Shown here in pieces: positions 22,630-31,478 of a stretch of 64,000 bases of DNA. Position numbers and translations under genes: made by a program. Position 1 is the first letter of the stretch. The number at the start of each line of letters is the position of its first letter. The DNA lies in contig CANTUQ010000003.1 in the NCBI GenBank assembly GCA_947683425.1, forward strand, positions 6,359,501 to 6,423,500, in the 5' to 3' direction. The notes under the pieces are model-generated. The model did not search any database and was not told the origin of the DNA. It saw only the letters and a list, made by a program, of their open reading frames with translations. This DNA comes from Excoecaria cochinchinensis. Taxonomy: Eukaryota > Streptophyta > Magnoliopsida > Malpighiales > Euphorbiaceae.

Positions 22630-23780
22630 TCAAGTCTCTGGTGGTGGCGGTGGAGGAAATTGCACATCAAAGCGCACAGTCAATGAAGTAAGTCCCAGTA
22701 GCACTTGATCCATTTGGCATTCCAGGTCCGCTTGTGTTGCGGAGATGGACTCCATGTGCTCCATCAGTGCGGCGTACTGTTAAAAGGGGAAATGCTCATG
22801 CTCTGGGGCTGGAGGGGCCAATGCTTCAGGATCTTCCTCTTGCTCACGCGATTAGCCTCCCAAGCCATGCTCCACTCTCTGCAGATATTCCTCTCGAGTA
22901 GTCAGACGATACCCATTTGCAGTTGTCTCATCATCCGCTATGACCTTCATATTCTTCAATATTTTCTTATCAATAGTTGCGATGGAAGATATCGGTTTGG
23001 GTTTCCTAAATGGGTGATGTACACCCTTAGCAATTATATCCACCAAACCACTGAGCGCTATCTTCTTAACCTTCTTTGGGTTCCACTGCATTTCCTCCAA
23101 TTTATGCCATAAATGCGGAGCACCATTAATCCGCACTCCCCTTACCATACATGCTAAAAATAGTGCTTCAGGTAGGTTCACCAGCCCAGCTGAGTCCACA
23201 TGACTCAAAAAACATAACAAAAAATATCGATGTATAATTCACAGGGCATGGCTATTGAGATGGTGCACCTTCGTCTTTCCCGACACATACGTTATGGCTG
23301 TCACCGTATCTCTGATGGATGCCCAAGCACTGTCTTTATCATAATCAAGGAAACAATCCGGTATAAGGGGATGGAAGCCAAGCAGCTCTGCAAATCTCAC
23401 AAAAAAAATCTAATACTCTGTGCCCTCCAGAAATAATGAAACCGTTCCAGGATCTCTAGGTCTCGGCTGATTCGACAAGTGACAGTTGCCACAAAATCTC
23501 TGGTTAAGTCAGGATAAACGTTCTCATTATATGTAAATAACCTCTCCCAGCCAATGTTTGCAATAATTCATTGAATTTCATTCCGCATTCCCAGCTTCCC
23601 AAGCAAATCAAAATCCAAATAAGTAGTAGGAATATATGAGTATTTGGAGAATAATGCATATGCCGCCTTCTTGCTGGTTGGTACCCAACTCGGCACTTTG
23701 GAAATGTCGACAAACGGTTGGCTGGCTAATTGGCTAGAGTAACTAGAGGCAATAGCTGAACTCTTTCTCTTTGGAGCCAC
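22630..23780 (-). pseudogene. Athila env-like ORF2 (post-integrase protein), frameshifted
   Basis: Plant Athila elements carry an ORF after integrase, often called env-like or ORF2, of unproven function. Here the coding text starts at a 3' splice-site-like TTTTCATGCAG/TGGCTCC (23780), runs through SWVPTSKKAAYALFSKY and LFTYNENVYPDL-type text (about 23520-23560, after a frameshift), and continues in the 22852-23220 frame. That frame includes SHVDSAGLVNLPEALFLACM, WHKLEEMQWN and ATIDKKILKN. It ends with an acidic/proline tail and a stop at 22630-22632. At least two frameshifts or stops interrupt it. I do not see a clear signal peptide or membrane span, so envelope function is not supported by this copy. 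Confidence 0.75.
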
Positions 23781-24426
23781 TGCATGAAAACAAATGACCA
23801 AATTCAACAACATTGTAAGTGCATAAAATTGCAATGGCCCTAAATATCTAGCATAAATTAACAAGCTCATTCTAACCAAGCAAAAACAATCTCACATACC
23901 CATTTGATTGTAAAAGAGATACATCAATTCAAAAAGAAGTCAAGAATGTTCAATGAAAACATAAAGCACAATTCAAGAGATGAACAATTCTGGAAAAAAA
24001 GTCATTGAAACATTTTAGCAAACACTTGGTATGCAACAAATTAACTCATTATAATTGGAAGCCACAAGCACTAACAACAACCCAAATCCGAAATTAGAAG
24101 CAGTAAAATGTAGAACAAGTAGTTAAAGCCTAACAATTTCCAATTTTAGCCAAGAATTTGAGTAAAATCAACAACCAAATTCATGCATAAAACATACCCT
24201 AATTTCCTACTCCACATACGTTCATGGGTTCAATGACAAAGTTGTAAATTGAGAAGGAAGTAAGAATTGATAGTACTCACAACATAAATTTAGAGCAATA
24301 TGAGAAGACAAAACTAAATGGTCTTAAAATTCACGCCTCAAAAGCATAGCAATGGAGAAGAACAAGAACAGAGAAAAGCACAGAGGGAAAACAAATAAAA
24401 ACGAAGAAAACGAAAGAGAAAAATTA
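23781..24426 (-). other. Probable intron upstream of Athila ORF2
   Basis: On the minus strand a consensus donor CATCAA/GTAAGT (at 24426/24425) and an acceptor TTTTCATGCAG/TGGCT (23781/23780) bound about 645 AT-rich, ORF-free bases. Splicing would place CAA next to TGG and so create an ATG in a good plant context (CAATGGC) at the start of ORF2. Spliced env-like messages have been described for Athila elements; this particular intron is my inference. Confidence 0.55.
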
Positions 24427-24587
24427 CTTACTTGATGTAGATTTGCAAAAATCGTAGCCGAAAAGGGAGAATTGAAGCATAAAAATAGTAGATTACAACA
24501 AATAGTACAAATTTTGAGAGTGTAAGGGGAGGTAGAGTGAGAAATAAAGCACGGAAGACTGAGAGTTTAAAACAGATTTTCGTGGGG

Positions 24588-24840
24588 GTCACGGTCACAA
24601 CCAAACAGTTGCCACCATGGCATACCCAAAATTTTTAATCCAGATTTGAACCGCCATAGGGTCACTGTAGCAACTAAATTTGTTGCCACCGTGACATACC
24701 ACGATTTCAAAATAGAATGCTTCCTTCAACAAGTCATGGTCACAATGAATTTCATTGCCACCGTGACATGCTCCCACTTCAAAACAGAATGTAAATCACC
24801 AATTAATAATGGTGACAAATAAATTGATTGTCACCGTCAC
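24588..24840 (-). repeat. Athila hairpin array, left half (four units)
   Basis: Units start near 24588, 24661, 24733 and 24806, about 72 bases apart, with arms such as GTCACGGTGGCAATGAA / TTCATTGTGACC (minus strand). The spacers read CATTCTGTTTTGAA on the minus strand. The array resumes at 41978 in the same phase, so it was one array before element B inserted. Confidence 0.88.
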
Positions 24841-24879
24841 ATGTACACACGCCAGAACAGATTGCAAATTTCCATTTGT

Positions 24880-24939
24880 TGTCACATCCCAAATATGGCC
24901 TAGTTGGAATTACAAGTTTAATTGGACATTAAGGGGCAT
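24880..24939 (+). mobile_element. First 60 bases of LTR B, left end of composite insertion B
   Basis: TGTCACATCCC and the following bases to 24939 are the same as 36928-36987 except for the second base. At 24940 a family A LTR begins. The left flank (tttccatttg) continues the Athila hairpin spacer that resumes after 41973. Confidence 0.85.
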
Positions 24940-25352
24940 TGTCACACCCCATAAGTGGCCTATTTGGAAATCAGTGATTTTAAGTGGACAATTAAGAGCA
25001 ATTTGGTATTTTAATTGGGAAAGAGGATTAAATTGCAAGTATTAATAAAGTAATTAATTGCAGAATTTTAGTTTAGTGAGGAGAAGGTAATTAGTTAAGG
25101 ATTATTTGGTAAAATGGGTTTAGTGGAATTGTGTAACTGTGCATGTGTGCCAAGTGGAATGAGAGTGTGTGTGTACGTGGTGAGGGAAAAGAGAAAACTG
25201 AGGGAAACTCAGTTGGCTGGAAACAGAAGACTTGAAGTTCTCTCTTTCTTGCTCTCTCTCTCCCTCACGTAAAGCACATTCTGTTCCTTCCATTTGCATG
25301 TGTGTTCTTCCTGTTGTGAAGCTTGAGTTTGGGTCTGTTAGAAGCTTCAGAA

Positions 25353-25360
25353 GGTAAGTG
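25353..25360 (+). promoter_or_regulatory. Splice-donor consensus in LTR A
   Basis: CAGAAG/GTAAGT, 413 bases from the LTR start. Donor consensus sites stand at similar offsets in LTR D (15460), B (37298), C (39001), E (7926) and H (about 12995). A 5' UTR intron inside the LTR, ending at the GTGCAGG double hairpin, is a reasonable but untested reading. Confidence 0.5.
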
Positions 25361-25989
25361 GCAAGAGTTCTATAGGATTTTTATGATTGAATTTCCATTC
25401 CTCTCGTCTTTGGGTATGTAGAGAATCTGTTATTGGTTTTTGATTGTGGTTTTTACTTGTTTGCAAGCCTCTGAGGATAAAAGAAAAGAGAAGGGGAAGG
25501 GCAAGATTGTGGATTGAGAAGGTTCAGTGAACATTTTTGGACTTCATTTCAGGTTTGGGAGTGTGTCTGTCTTTCTCGTTTTGGATCCTAGTTACTGTTC
25601 TAATATGAATGTTAGTATGTGTATTTGTTTATAAAAATGCATGAGCAATAGATTTATAGGTATGATTAGTAATGTTAAGGTTCTGTTGCTTTACATGTTT
25701 AAATAGAAGTCCAGATACATGTATGTTTTAAAGGAAAGATTCTGGGTTTGTGACTCTCTGTTTAATTACTGTGATGATATGACAATGTGAATAATGTGAG
25801 TGAAATTGTTGTAATTGTGCCCAGAAGAATTAAAGGTACGTGTTAGCATAATTTTTGCATGAAAAATGGATTTAGATAAATTGGGATTTGAATGTTGAGT
25901 TATACTCTGTTTTTCACGTTTTCTGGTTTCTGTGTTTTTCTGGAAATTCTGAGAAGTTGGATGAAGGAGAAGAAGCTGTGAGAGGAAGA

Positions 25990-26281
25990 TCACGTGACGT
26001 GATGGGGCATCACACCGTGACCTCCCTCATTTGGGAAGTCACGTGGCGTGATGAAGCATCACGCCGTGACCTGCCTCTCTTGGCGAAGTCGCGACGTGAT
26101 GGAGCATCACGCCTCGCGACCTCGCCTGCCCCTGTGTGTCACGAGATCGTGACTTTTCTTCCTCTCCTCTCAGGCATCACGAGACGTGACGATTGGTCAC
26201 GCTGTGACTGCCTGCCCTGCTTTGCGTGGCGCTCGCGGGAAACTAGCGTCACGAGACACCACTGCCTGGGTGTCTCGTGAC
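25990..26281 (+). repeat. Hairpin array of LTR A, first copy
   Basis: At least six different hairpins in 290 bases. They include TCACGTGACGTGATG / CATCACACCGTGA (25990-26020), GTCACGTGGCGTGATG / CATCACGCCGTGAC (26038-26070), GTCGCGACGTGATG / CATCACGCCTCGCGAC (26088-26120), GTCACGA / TCGTGAC (26138-26153), and a perfect 13-base stem GTCACGAGACACC / GGTGTCTCGTGAC (26248-26281). The region is GC-rich against AT-rich surroundings. Copies lie at about 29913-30205 and 33838-34129; some bases that differ between copies restore pairing. Confidence 0.9.
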
Positions 26282-26583
26282 CGGCCTCTACCTGTTGTCC
26301 AGTTTTCTAAATAAAGTTTTAACTTCTATTTTAAGGATTTTTGCACTACATGTCAAATGTTTGAGTTAAAAATTGTATTGTATTTTAATAATTGCATAAT
26401 ATTGGGTTTTGATTACATGATTAATAATATTAATATACATGGGTTATTTCAAGATGAATTATAAGTTCCTATTACATCCAGTAATTAATATTTGGATATA
26501 TGTATATGTTTCTGATTTTGATCAATGTACATGAATATATGAATTGTTGAGTTGTATTCTTTAAGCCTGAATAAGTCATAGTA

Positions 26584-26802
26584 GTGGATAAGTAAGCGCT
26601 TACTTAGGTCAGAGTGTGTGTGCAGCTGCTATATGATAAAATGATATATGCGGGTCCGTTTGGATCCTTGTTTCGACCTTGTTTGGTCTATATGGAAATA
26701 AAGCGAGACCTCGGTCTCTATATGAAAATTATATGTTCGAGACTCATGTCTCTATATGCTTGGGATATTGTGTTCTATCAGTATCCAAATGACCGTATCC
26801 AC
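26584..26802 (+). promoter_or_regulatory. Closed multi-hairpin domain of LTR A, first copy
   Basis: GTGGATA (26584-26590) and TATCCAC (26796-26802) are exact complements. Inside are the palindrome AAGTAAGCGCTTACTT (26590-26605), the hairpins GAGACC / GGTCTC (26705-26718) and GAGAC / GTCTC (26739-26752), and a TTGGGATA..TATCCAA pairing (about 26759-26788). Families B and D have the same outer boxes. The other two A copies have them at 30508-30514 with 30720-30726, and 34432-34438 with 34644-34650. Confidence 0.7.
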
Positions 26803-27027
26803 TTCTTAGGTTTATACCAGACTAATCAGGCTACATGTTTATATGTGATGTATATGTTGAGATGTTTATTGACATGATTAAAAGTATATGTTGCACATGA
26901 ATTCTTGTATATCTTGTATCGGTATAATCAGAGAAGTATATTTGTATTTGTTAATTGCTTATATTGTAAATATCATAAAGGTGATGAGATACTATATTGT
27001 ATATTGTTATTTTGTTTTGTTCCTCCC

Positions 27028-27070
27028 CACTAAGCGTTATCGCTTAGCACGGGCTCTTTTCCCGTGCAGG
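27028..27070 (+). promoter_or_regulatory. Double hairpin at acceptor-like site, LTR A
   Basis: CTAAGCGTTATCGCTTAG forms an outer stem CTAAGCG / CGCTTAG. It is followed directly by CACGGG..CCCGTG and then CAGG. The AG of a 3' splice site consensus sits at the foot of the second stem. Copies lie at 30953-30994 and 34878-34919. Confidence 0.65.
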
Positions 27071-27424
27071 TGGCGAGTTTAGCTTGGAGTCAGATATCTG
27101 CAGGTCGGCCACTAGGAGTCTTTTGATGAAGTTTTTTTTTGAAGTCTTCCGCTGTAAATTTTTGTATATGGCTTGTGTATAGCAAAGTAAATCTTTTGTA
27201 AAGGAACAAACATTATTTTGTATATGTATTTGCTTACGAGCCTCTTTTTGTAAAACGATATTGATATATATTATATGTAAACAGGATTTTACTATTAAAT
27301 GATTAAAAGTTTCTTTACATTTCATTTGGTTTTTATTTATACATGTGTATATGGATTTGTTATATGTGTTTGCCCGCGTGGCACTCCGGCATCCTTCCAA
27401 CGGGGATGGCGGGGTGTTACAGCT

Positions 27425-27437
27425 TGGTATCAGAGCC
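27425..27437 (+). promoter_or_regulatory. Primer binding site, unit A1
   Basis: TGGTATCAGAGCC follows LTR 1 after three bases; the second unit has the same sequence after 31345. It is the initiator tRNA-Met complement. Confidence 0.92.
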
Positions 27438-27554
27438 CAGGTTTGGTGGTTCTGTGTTATGTTGTGATTGTTTGAGTATAGAGTCGAGTCTATGCATGAG
27501 AGTCAGTTTTGTATAGTGGCCTAATGCAGATGTCTTGTGTTTTGTAGTGTTTAT

Positions 27555-28901
27555 ATGGAGTCGGATCCAAGTGAGTATATGGGCGACACCATGAGTAGTG
27601 CCAATGTGAGTCGTGGAGGGAATCCAGTTAGAAGAGATGATCCAGTTAGACAGAATAGACATGAGCGGGAACCTGCACCAGCTGAGGGTGCAAATAGAGG
27701 TGTTGCTTTTGATCCAGCATTAGTTCAGGGGTTATTGCAAGTGGTTGATAGGTTGACTGCACCTAAGGCTCCAACTGAGTTGTTAAGAAAGAGAGGAGCA
27801 GAAGACTTTCATGGCACTGCCTTAGATGAATCCGATGTGGCTGAGTTTTGGCTCAAGAGAGTAGGTAGAATTTTGCAAGAGATTAGGTGTCCTGCAGATC
27901 AGAGAGCTTCTTGTGCAGTTTCGTTGCTCCAAGGACCAGCATATGATTGGTGGGAACTTGTGATGAGGAATCCTCAGCGACCAGCCGAACTGACTTGGGA
28001 TTATTTCAAGCAAGAGTTTGAGCAAAAGTATATAACAAAGGCATACCAAGAAGCGAAATGGAGAGAGTTCATTAGTTTGAAGCAGCGGGGCATGACTGTC
28101 AGTGAGTATGATAAGGAGTTCAACCGGTTAAGTAAGTATGTGCCCGAGCAGTTGTTGACAGATGAGTTCAGATGTAGGCACTTTTTAGAGGGATTGCGTG
28201 AGGTATTCAGAGGCCCTTTGTCTGCGATGATTGTCTTGCAGCCAGTTGGGTATTATCAGATTGTGGCTGCAGCAATGAAGTTAGAGGAATCGGAGGAGAT
28301 CAAGCAGAGAATGGTTAGCAAGAGGAGAGCACCGGATGGGGGAGTTGCGAGTACTAAGAAGTCCAAGGGTACTCCACCTGAGCAAGGATCTAGAGGGAGT
28401 GTTCAAGTGCCTTCACAGGTAGAGAGTGTAGCCCCACAAGAAAATGAAGGAAATCGAGCACCAGAATGTGAGCATTTTCATAGGTACCATTGGGGTACAT
28501 GTCGCAAGATCACCGGAGCCTGTTTTAAGTGTGGGAGTATGGAGCATCGGTTTGCTTTTTGCCCTAATCGAAGAGAAGACCAGAATCAGCAAGAGAGCAG
28601 AAGATCCAATGTCATCCAAAGCAATCGGGATGCAAGTAGAGCTCCGAGAGCACCATCAGATACAGTGCAGCGACCTGGTGCTACAGAGGATCATAATCAG
28701 TATAGAGGTTATGCTATGATTGCTAGAGATGCGACTGTTGCAGCGGGTCCTTCGGGTAAGTGTTATATATGTTCAGTTTTGTTTCGTTTGGTTTTGGTAT
28801 TTGAGATGTGTTTAGATAAGCAAGGAAATTTCGAGGACGAAATTTTCTTAAGGAGGGGAGAGTTGTCACACCCCATAAGTGGCCTATTTGGAAATCAGTG
28901 A
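27555..28901 (+). CDS. gag: Chromovirus gag, gag-only element, unit A1 (intact frame)
   Basis: Capsid/nucleocapsid precursor of a Tekay/Del-like chromovirus derivative, 448 residues from the MESDPSEYMGD methionine. I prefer this to the upstream in-frame ATG at 27537 because family D starts at the same place. Domains: a variable N-terminus; a retrotransposon gag domain at about residues 60-240 (RGAEDFHG, FWLKRVGRILQEI, LLQGPAYDWWE, FKQEFEQKYI, FNRLSKYVPEQLL, FLEGLR); a basic linker; and a zinc knuckle CFKCGSMEHRFAFC. No protease or pol follows. The frame runs through the polypurine tract and stops 38 bases inside LTR 2 (28901), so the last 13 or so residues are encoded by the LTR. It is the only intact ORF of its kind here and could still supply Gag. 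Confidence 0.85.
   Translation: MESDPSEYMGDTMSSANVSRGGNPVRRDDPVRQNRHEREPAPAEGANRGVAFDPALVQGLLQVVDRLTAPKAPTELLRKRGAEDFHGTALDESDVAEFWLKRVGRILQEIRCPADQRASCAVSLLQGPAYDWWELVMRNPQRPAELTWDYFKQEFEQKYITKAYQEAKWREFISLKQRGMTVSEYDKEFNRLSKYVPEQLLTDEFRCRHFLEGLREVFRGPLSAMIVLQPVGYYQIVAAAMKLEESEEIKQRMVSKRRAPDGGVASTKKSKGTPPEQGSRGSVQVPSQVESVAPQENEGNRAPECEHFHRYHWGTCRKITGACFKCGSMEHRFAFCPNRREDQNQQESRRSNVIQSNRDASRAPRAPSDTVQRPGATEDHNQYRGYAMIARDATVAAGPSGKCYICSVLFRLVLVFEMCLDKQGNFEDEIFLRRGELSHPISGLFGNQ
28850..28863 (+). promoter_or_regulatory. Polypurine tract, unit A1
   Basis: AAGGAGGGGAGAGT directly precedes LTR 2. The GAAATTTCGAGGACGAAAT word just before it is shared with families B and D and, as I know it, with the 3' end of full chromoviruses. 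Confidence 0.85.
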
Positions 28902-31345
28902 TTTTAAGTGGACAATTAAGAGCAATTTGGTATTTTAATTGGGAAAGAGGATTAAATTGCAAGTATTAATAAAGTAATTAATTGCAGAATTTTAGTTTAG
29001 TGAGGAGAAGGTAATTAGTTAAGGATTATTTGGTAAAATGGGTTTAGTGGAATTGTGTAACTGTGCATGTGTGCCAAGTGGAATGAGAGTGTGTGTGTAC
29101 GTGGTGAGGGAAAAGAGAAAACTGAGGGAAACTCAGTTGGCTGGAAACAGAAGACTTGAAGTTCTCTCTTTCTTGCTCTCTCTCTCCCTCACGTAAAGCA
29201 CATTCTGTTCCTTCCATTTGCATGTGTGTTCTTCCTGTTGTGAAGCTTGAGTTTGGGTCTGTTAGAAGCTTCAGAAGGTAAGTGGCAAGAGTTCTATAGG
29301 ATTTTTATGATTGAATTTCCATTCCTCTCGTCTTTGGGTATGTAGAGAATCTGTTATTGGTTTTTGATTGTGGTTTTTACTTGTTTGCAAGCCTCTGAGG
29401 ATAAAAGAAAAGAGAAGGGGAAGGGCAAGATTGTGGATTGAGAAGGTTCAGTGAACATTTTTGGACTTCATTTCAGGTTTGGGAGTGTGTCTGTCTTTCT
29501 CGTTTTGGATCCTAGTTACTGTTCTAATATGAATGTTAGTATGTGTATTTGTTTATAAAAATGCATGAGCAATAGATTTATAGGTATGATTAGTAATGTT
29601 AAGGTTCTGTTGCTTTACATGTTTAAATAGAAGTCCAGATACATGTATGTTTTAAAGGAAAGATTCTGGGTTTGTGACTCTCTGTTTAATTACTATGATG
29701 ATATGACAATGTGAATAATGTGAGTGAAATTGCTGTAATTGTGCCCAGAAGAATTAAAGGTACGTGTTAGCATAATTTTTGCATGAAAAATGGATTTATA
29801 TAAATTGGGATTTGAATGTTGAGTTATACTCTGTTTTTCACGTTTTCTGGTTTCTGTGTTTTTCTGGAAATTCTGAGAAGTTGGATGAAGGAGAAGAAGC
29901 TGTGAGAGGAAGATCACGTGACGTGATGGGGCATCACGCCGTGACCTCCCTCCTTTGGGAAGTCACGTGGCGTGATGAAGCATCACGCCGTGACCTGCCT
30001 CTCTTGGCGAAGTCGCGACGTGATGGAGCATCACGCCTCGCGACCTCGCCTGCCCCTGTGTGTCACGAGATCATGACTTTTCTTCCTCTCCTCTCAGGCG
30101 TCACGAGACGTGACGATTGGTCACGCCGTGACTGCCTGCCCTGCTTTGCGTGGCGCTCGCGGGAAACTAGCGTCACGAGACACCACTGCCTGGGTGTCTC
30201 GTGACCGGCCTCTGCCTGTTGCCCAGTTTTCTAAATAAAGTTTTAACTTCTATTTTAAGGATTTTTGCACTACATGTCAAATGTTTGAGTTAAAAATTGT
30301 ATTGTATTTTAATAATTGCATAATATTGGGTTTTTATTAAATGATTAATAATATTAATATACATGGGTTATTTCAAGATGAATTATAAGTTCCTATTACA
30401 TCCAGTAATTAATATTTGGATATATGTATATGTTTCTGATTTTGATCAATGTACATGAATATATGAATTGTTGAGTTGTATTCTTTAAGCCTGAATAAGT
30501 CATAGTAGTGGATAAGTAAGCGCTTACTTAGGTCAGAGTGTGTGTGCAGCTGCTATATGATAAAATGATATATGCGGGTCCGTTTGGATCCTTGTTTCGA
30601 CCTTGTTTGGTCTATATGGAAATAAAGCGAGACCTCGGTCTCTATATGAAAATTATATGTTCGAGACTCATGTCTCTATATGCTTGGGATATTGTGTTCT
30701 ATCAGTATCCAAATGACCGTATCCACTTCTTAGGTTTATACCAGACTAATCAGGCTACATGTTTATATGTGATGTATATGTTGAGATGTTTATTGACATG
30801 ATTAAAAGTATATGTTGCACATGAATTCTTGTATATCCTGTATCGGTATAATCAGAGAAGTATGTTTGTATTTGTTAATTGCTTATATTGTAAATATCAT
30901 AAAGGTGATGAGATACTATATTGTATATTGTTATTTTGTTTTGTTCCTCCCCACTAAGCGTTATCGCTTAGCACGGGCTCTTTTCCCGTGCAGGTGGCGA
31001 GTTTAGCTTGGAGTCAGATATCTGCAGGTCGGCCACTAGGAGTCTTTTGATGAAGTTTTTTTTTGAAGTCTTCCGCTGTAAATTTTTGTATATGGCTTGT
31101 GTATAGCAAAGTAAATCTTTTGTAAAGGAACAAACATTATTTTGTATATGTATTTGCTTACGAGCCTCTTTTTGTAAAACGATATTGATATATGTTATAT
31201 GTAAACAGGATTTTACTATTAAATGATTAAAAGTTTCTTTACATTTCATTTGGTTTTTATTTATACATGTGTATATGGATTTGTTATATGTGTTTGCCCA
31301 CGTGGCACTCCGGCATCCTTCCAACGGGGATGGCGGGGTGTTACA
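28864..31345 (+). mobile_element. LTR 2 of tandem array A (shared middle LTR)
   Basis: 2482 bp, nearly identical to LTR 1. It serves as 3' LTR of unit A1 and 5' LTR of unit A2. This fits recombination between the 3' LTR of one copy and the 5' LTR of another. Small differences from LTR 1 include the 30340 region (tttttattaaatg against ttttgattacatg) and single bases in the hairpin array. Confidence 0.93.
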
Positions 31346-31478
31346 GCTTGGTATCAGAGCCCAGGTTTGGTGGTTCTGGGTTATGTTGTGATTGTTTGAG
31401 TATAGAGTCGAGTCTATGCATGAGAGTCAGTTTTGTATAGTGGCCTAATGCAGATGTCTTGTGTTTTGTAGTGTTTAT

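Larger units (their letters stand above)
24940..27421 (+). mobile_element. LTR 1 of tandem array A
   Basis: 2482 bp, TGTCACACCCC to GGGGTGTTACA, nearly identical to 28864-31345 and 32788-35270. Order inside: donor AGAAG/GTAAGT at 25353, hairpin array 25990-26281, closed multi-hairpin domain 26584-26802, double hairpin 27028-27069 ending in GTGCAGG, then a T-rich tail with TTTTTGTATA words. The 75- to 130-residue frames over it recur in all three copies because the LTRs are near-identical, not because they are coding. Confidence 0.93.

Noticed and set aside
22630..23780. A host gene or a true viral envelope gene
   Set aside because: Its position after an Athila integrase and its resemblance to the Athila ORF2 family fit a retrotransposon ORF. 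I see no signal peptide, furin-like site or membrane anchor to support envelope function.
25888..26280. A 130-residue open frame kept in all three A LTRs (also 29779-30204 and 33736-34128)
   Set aside because: The copies are kept because the LTRs are near-identical. The frame runs through the GC-rich hairpin array, where stops are rare by composition, and there is no similarity I recognise.
26614..27082. Frames of 87 and 64 residues repeated in each A LTR
   Set aside because: They overlap the structured domain and the double hairpin, and differ between copies no less at codon positions 1 and 2 than at 3 as far as I can see. They are LTR by-products.
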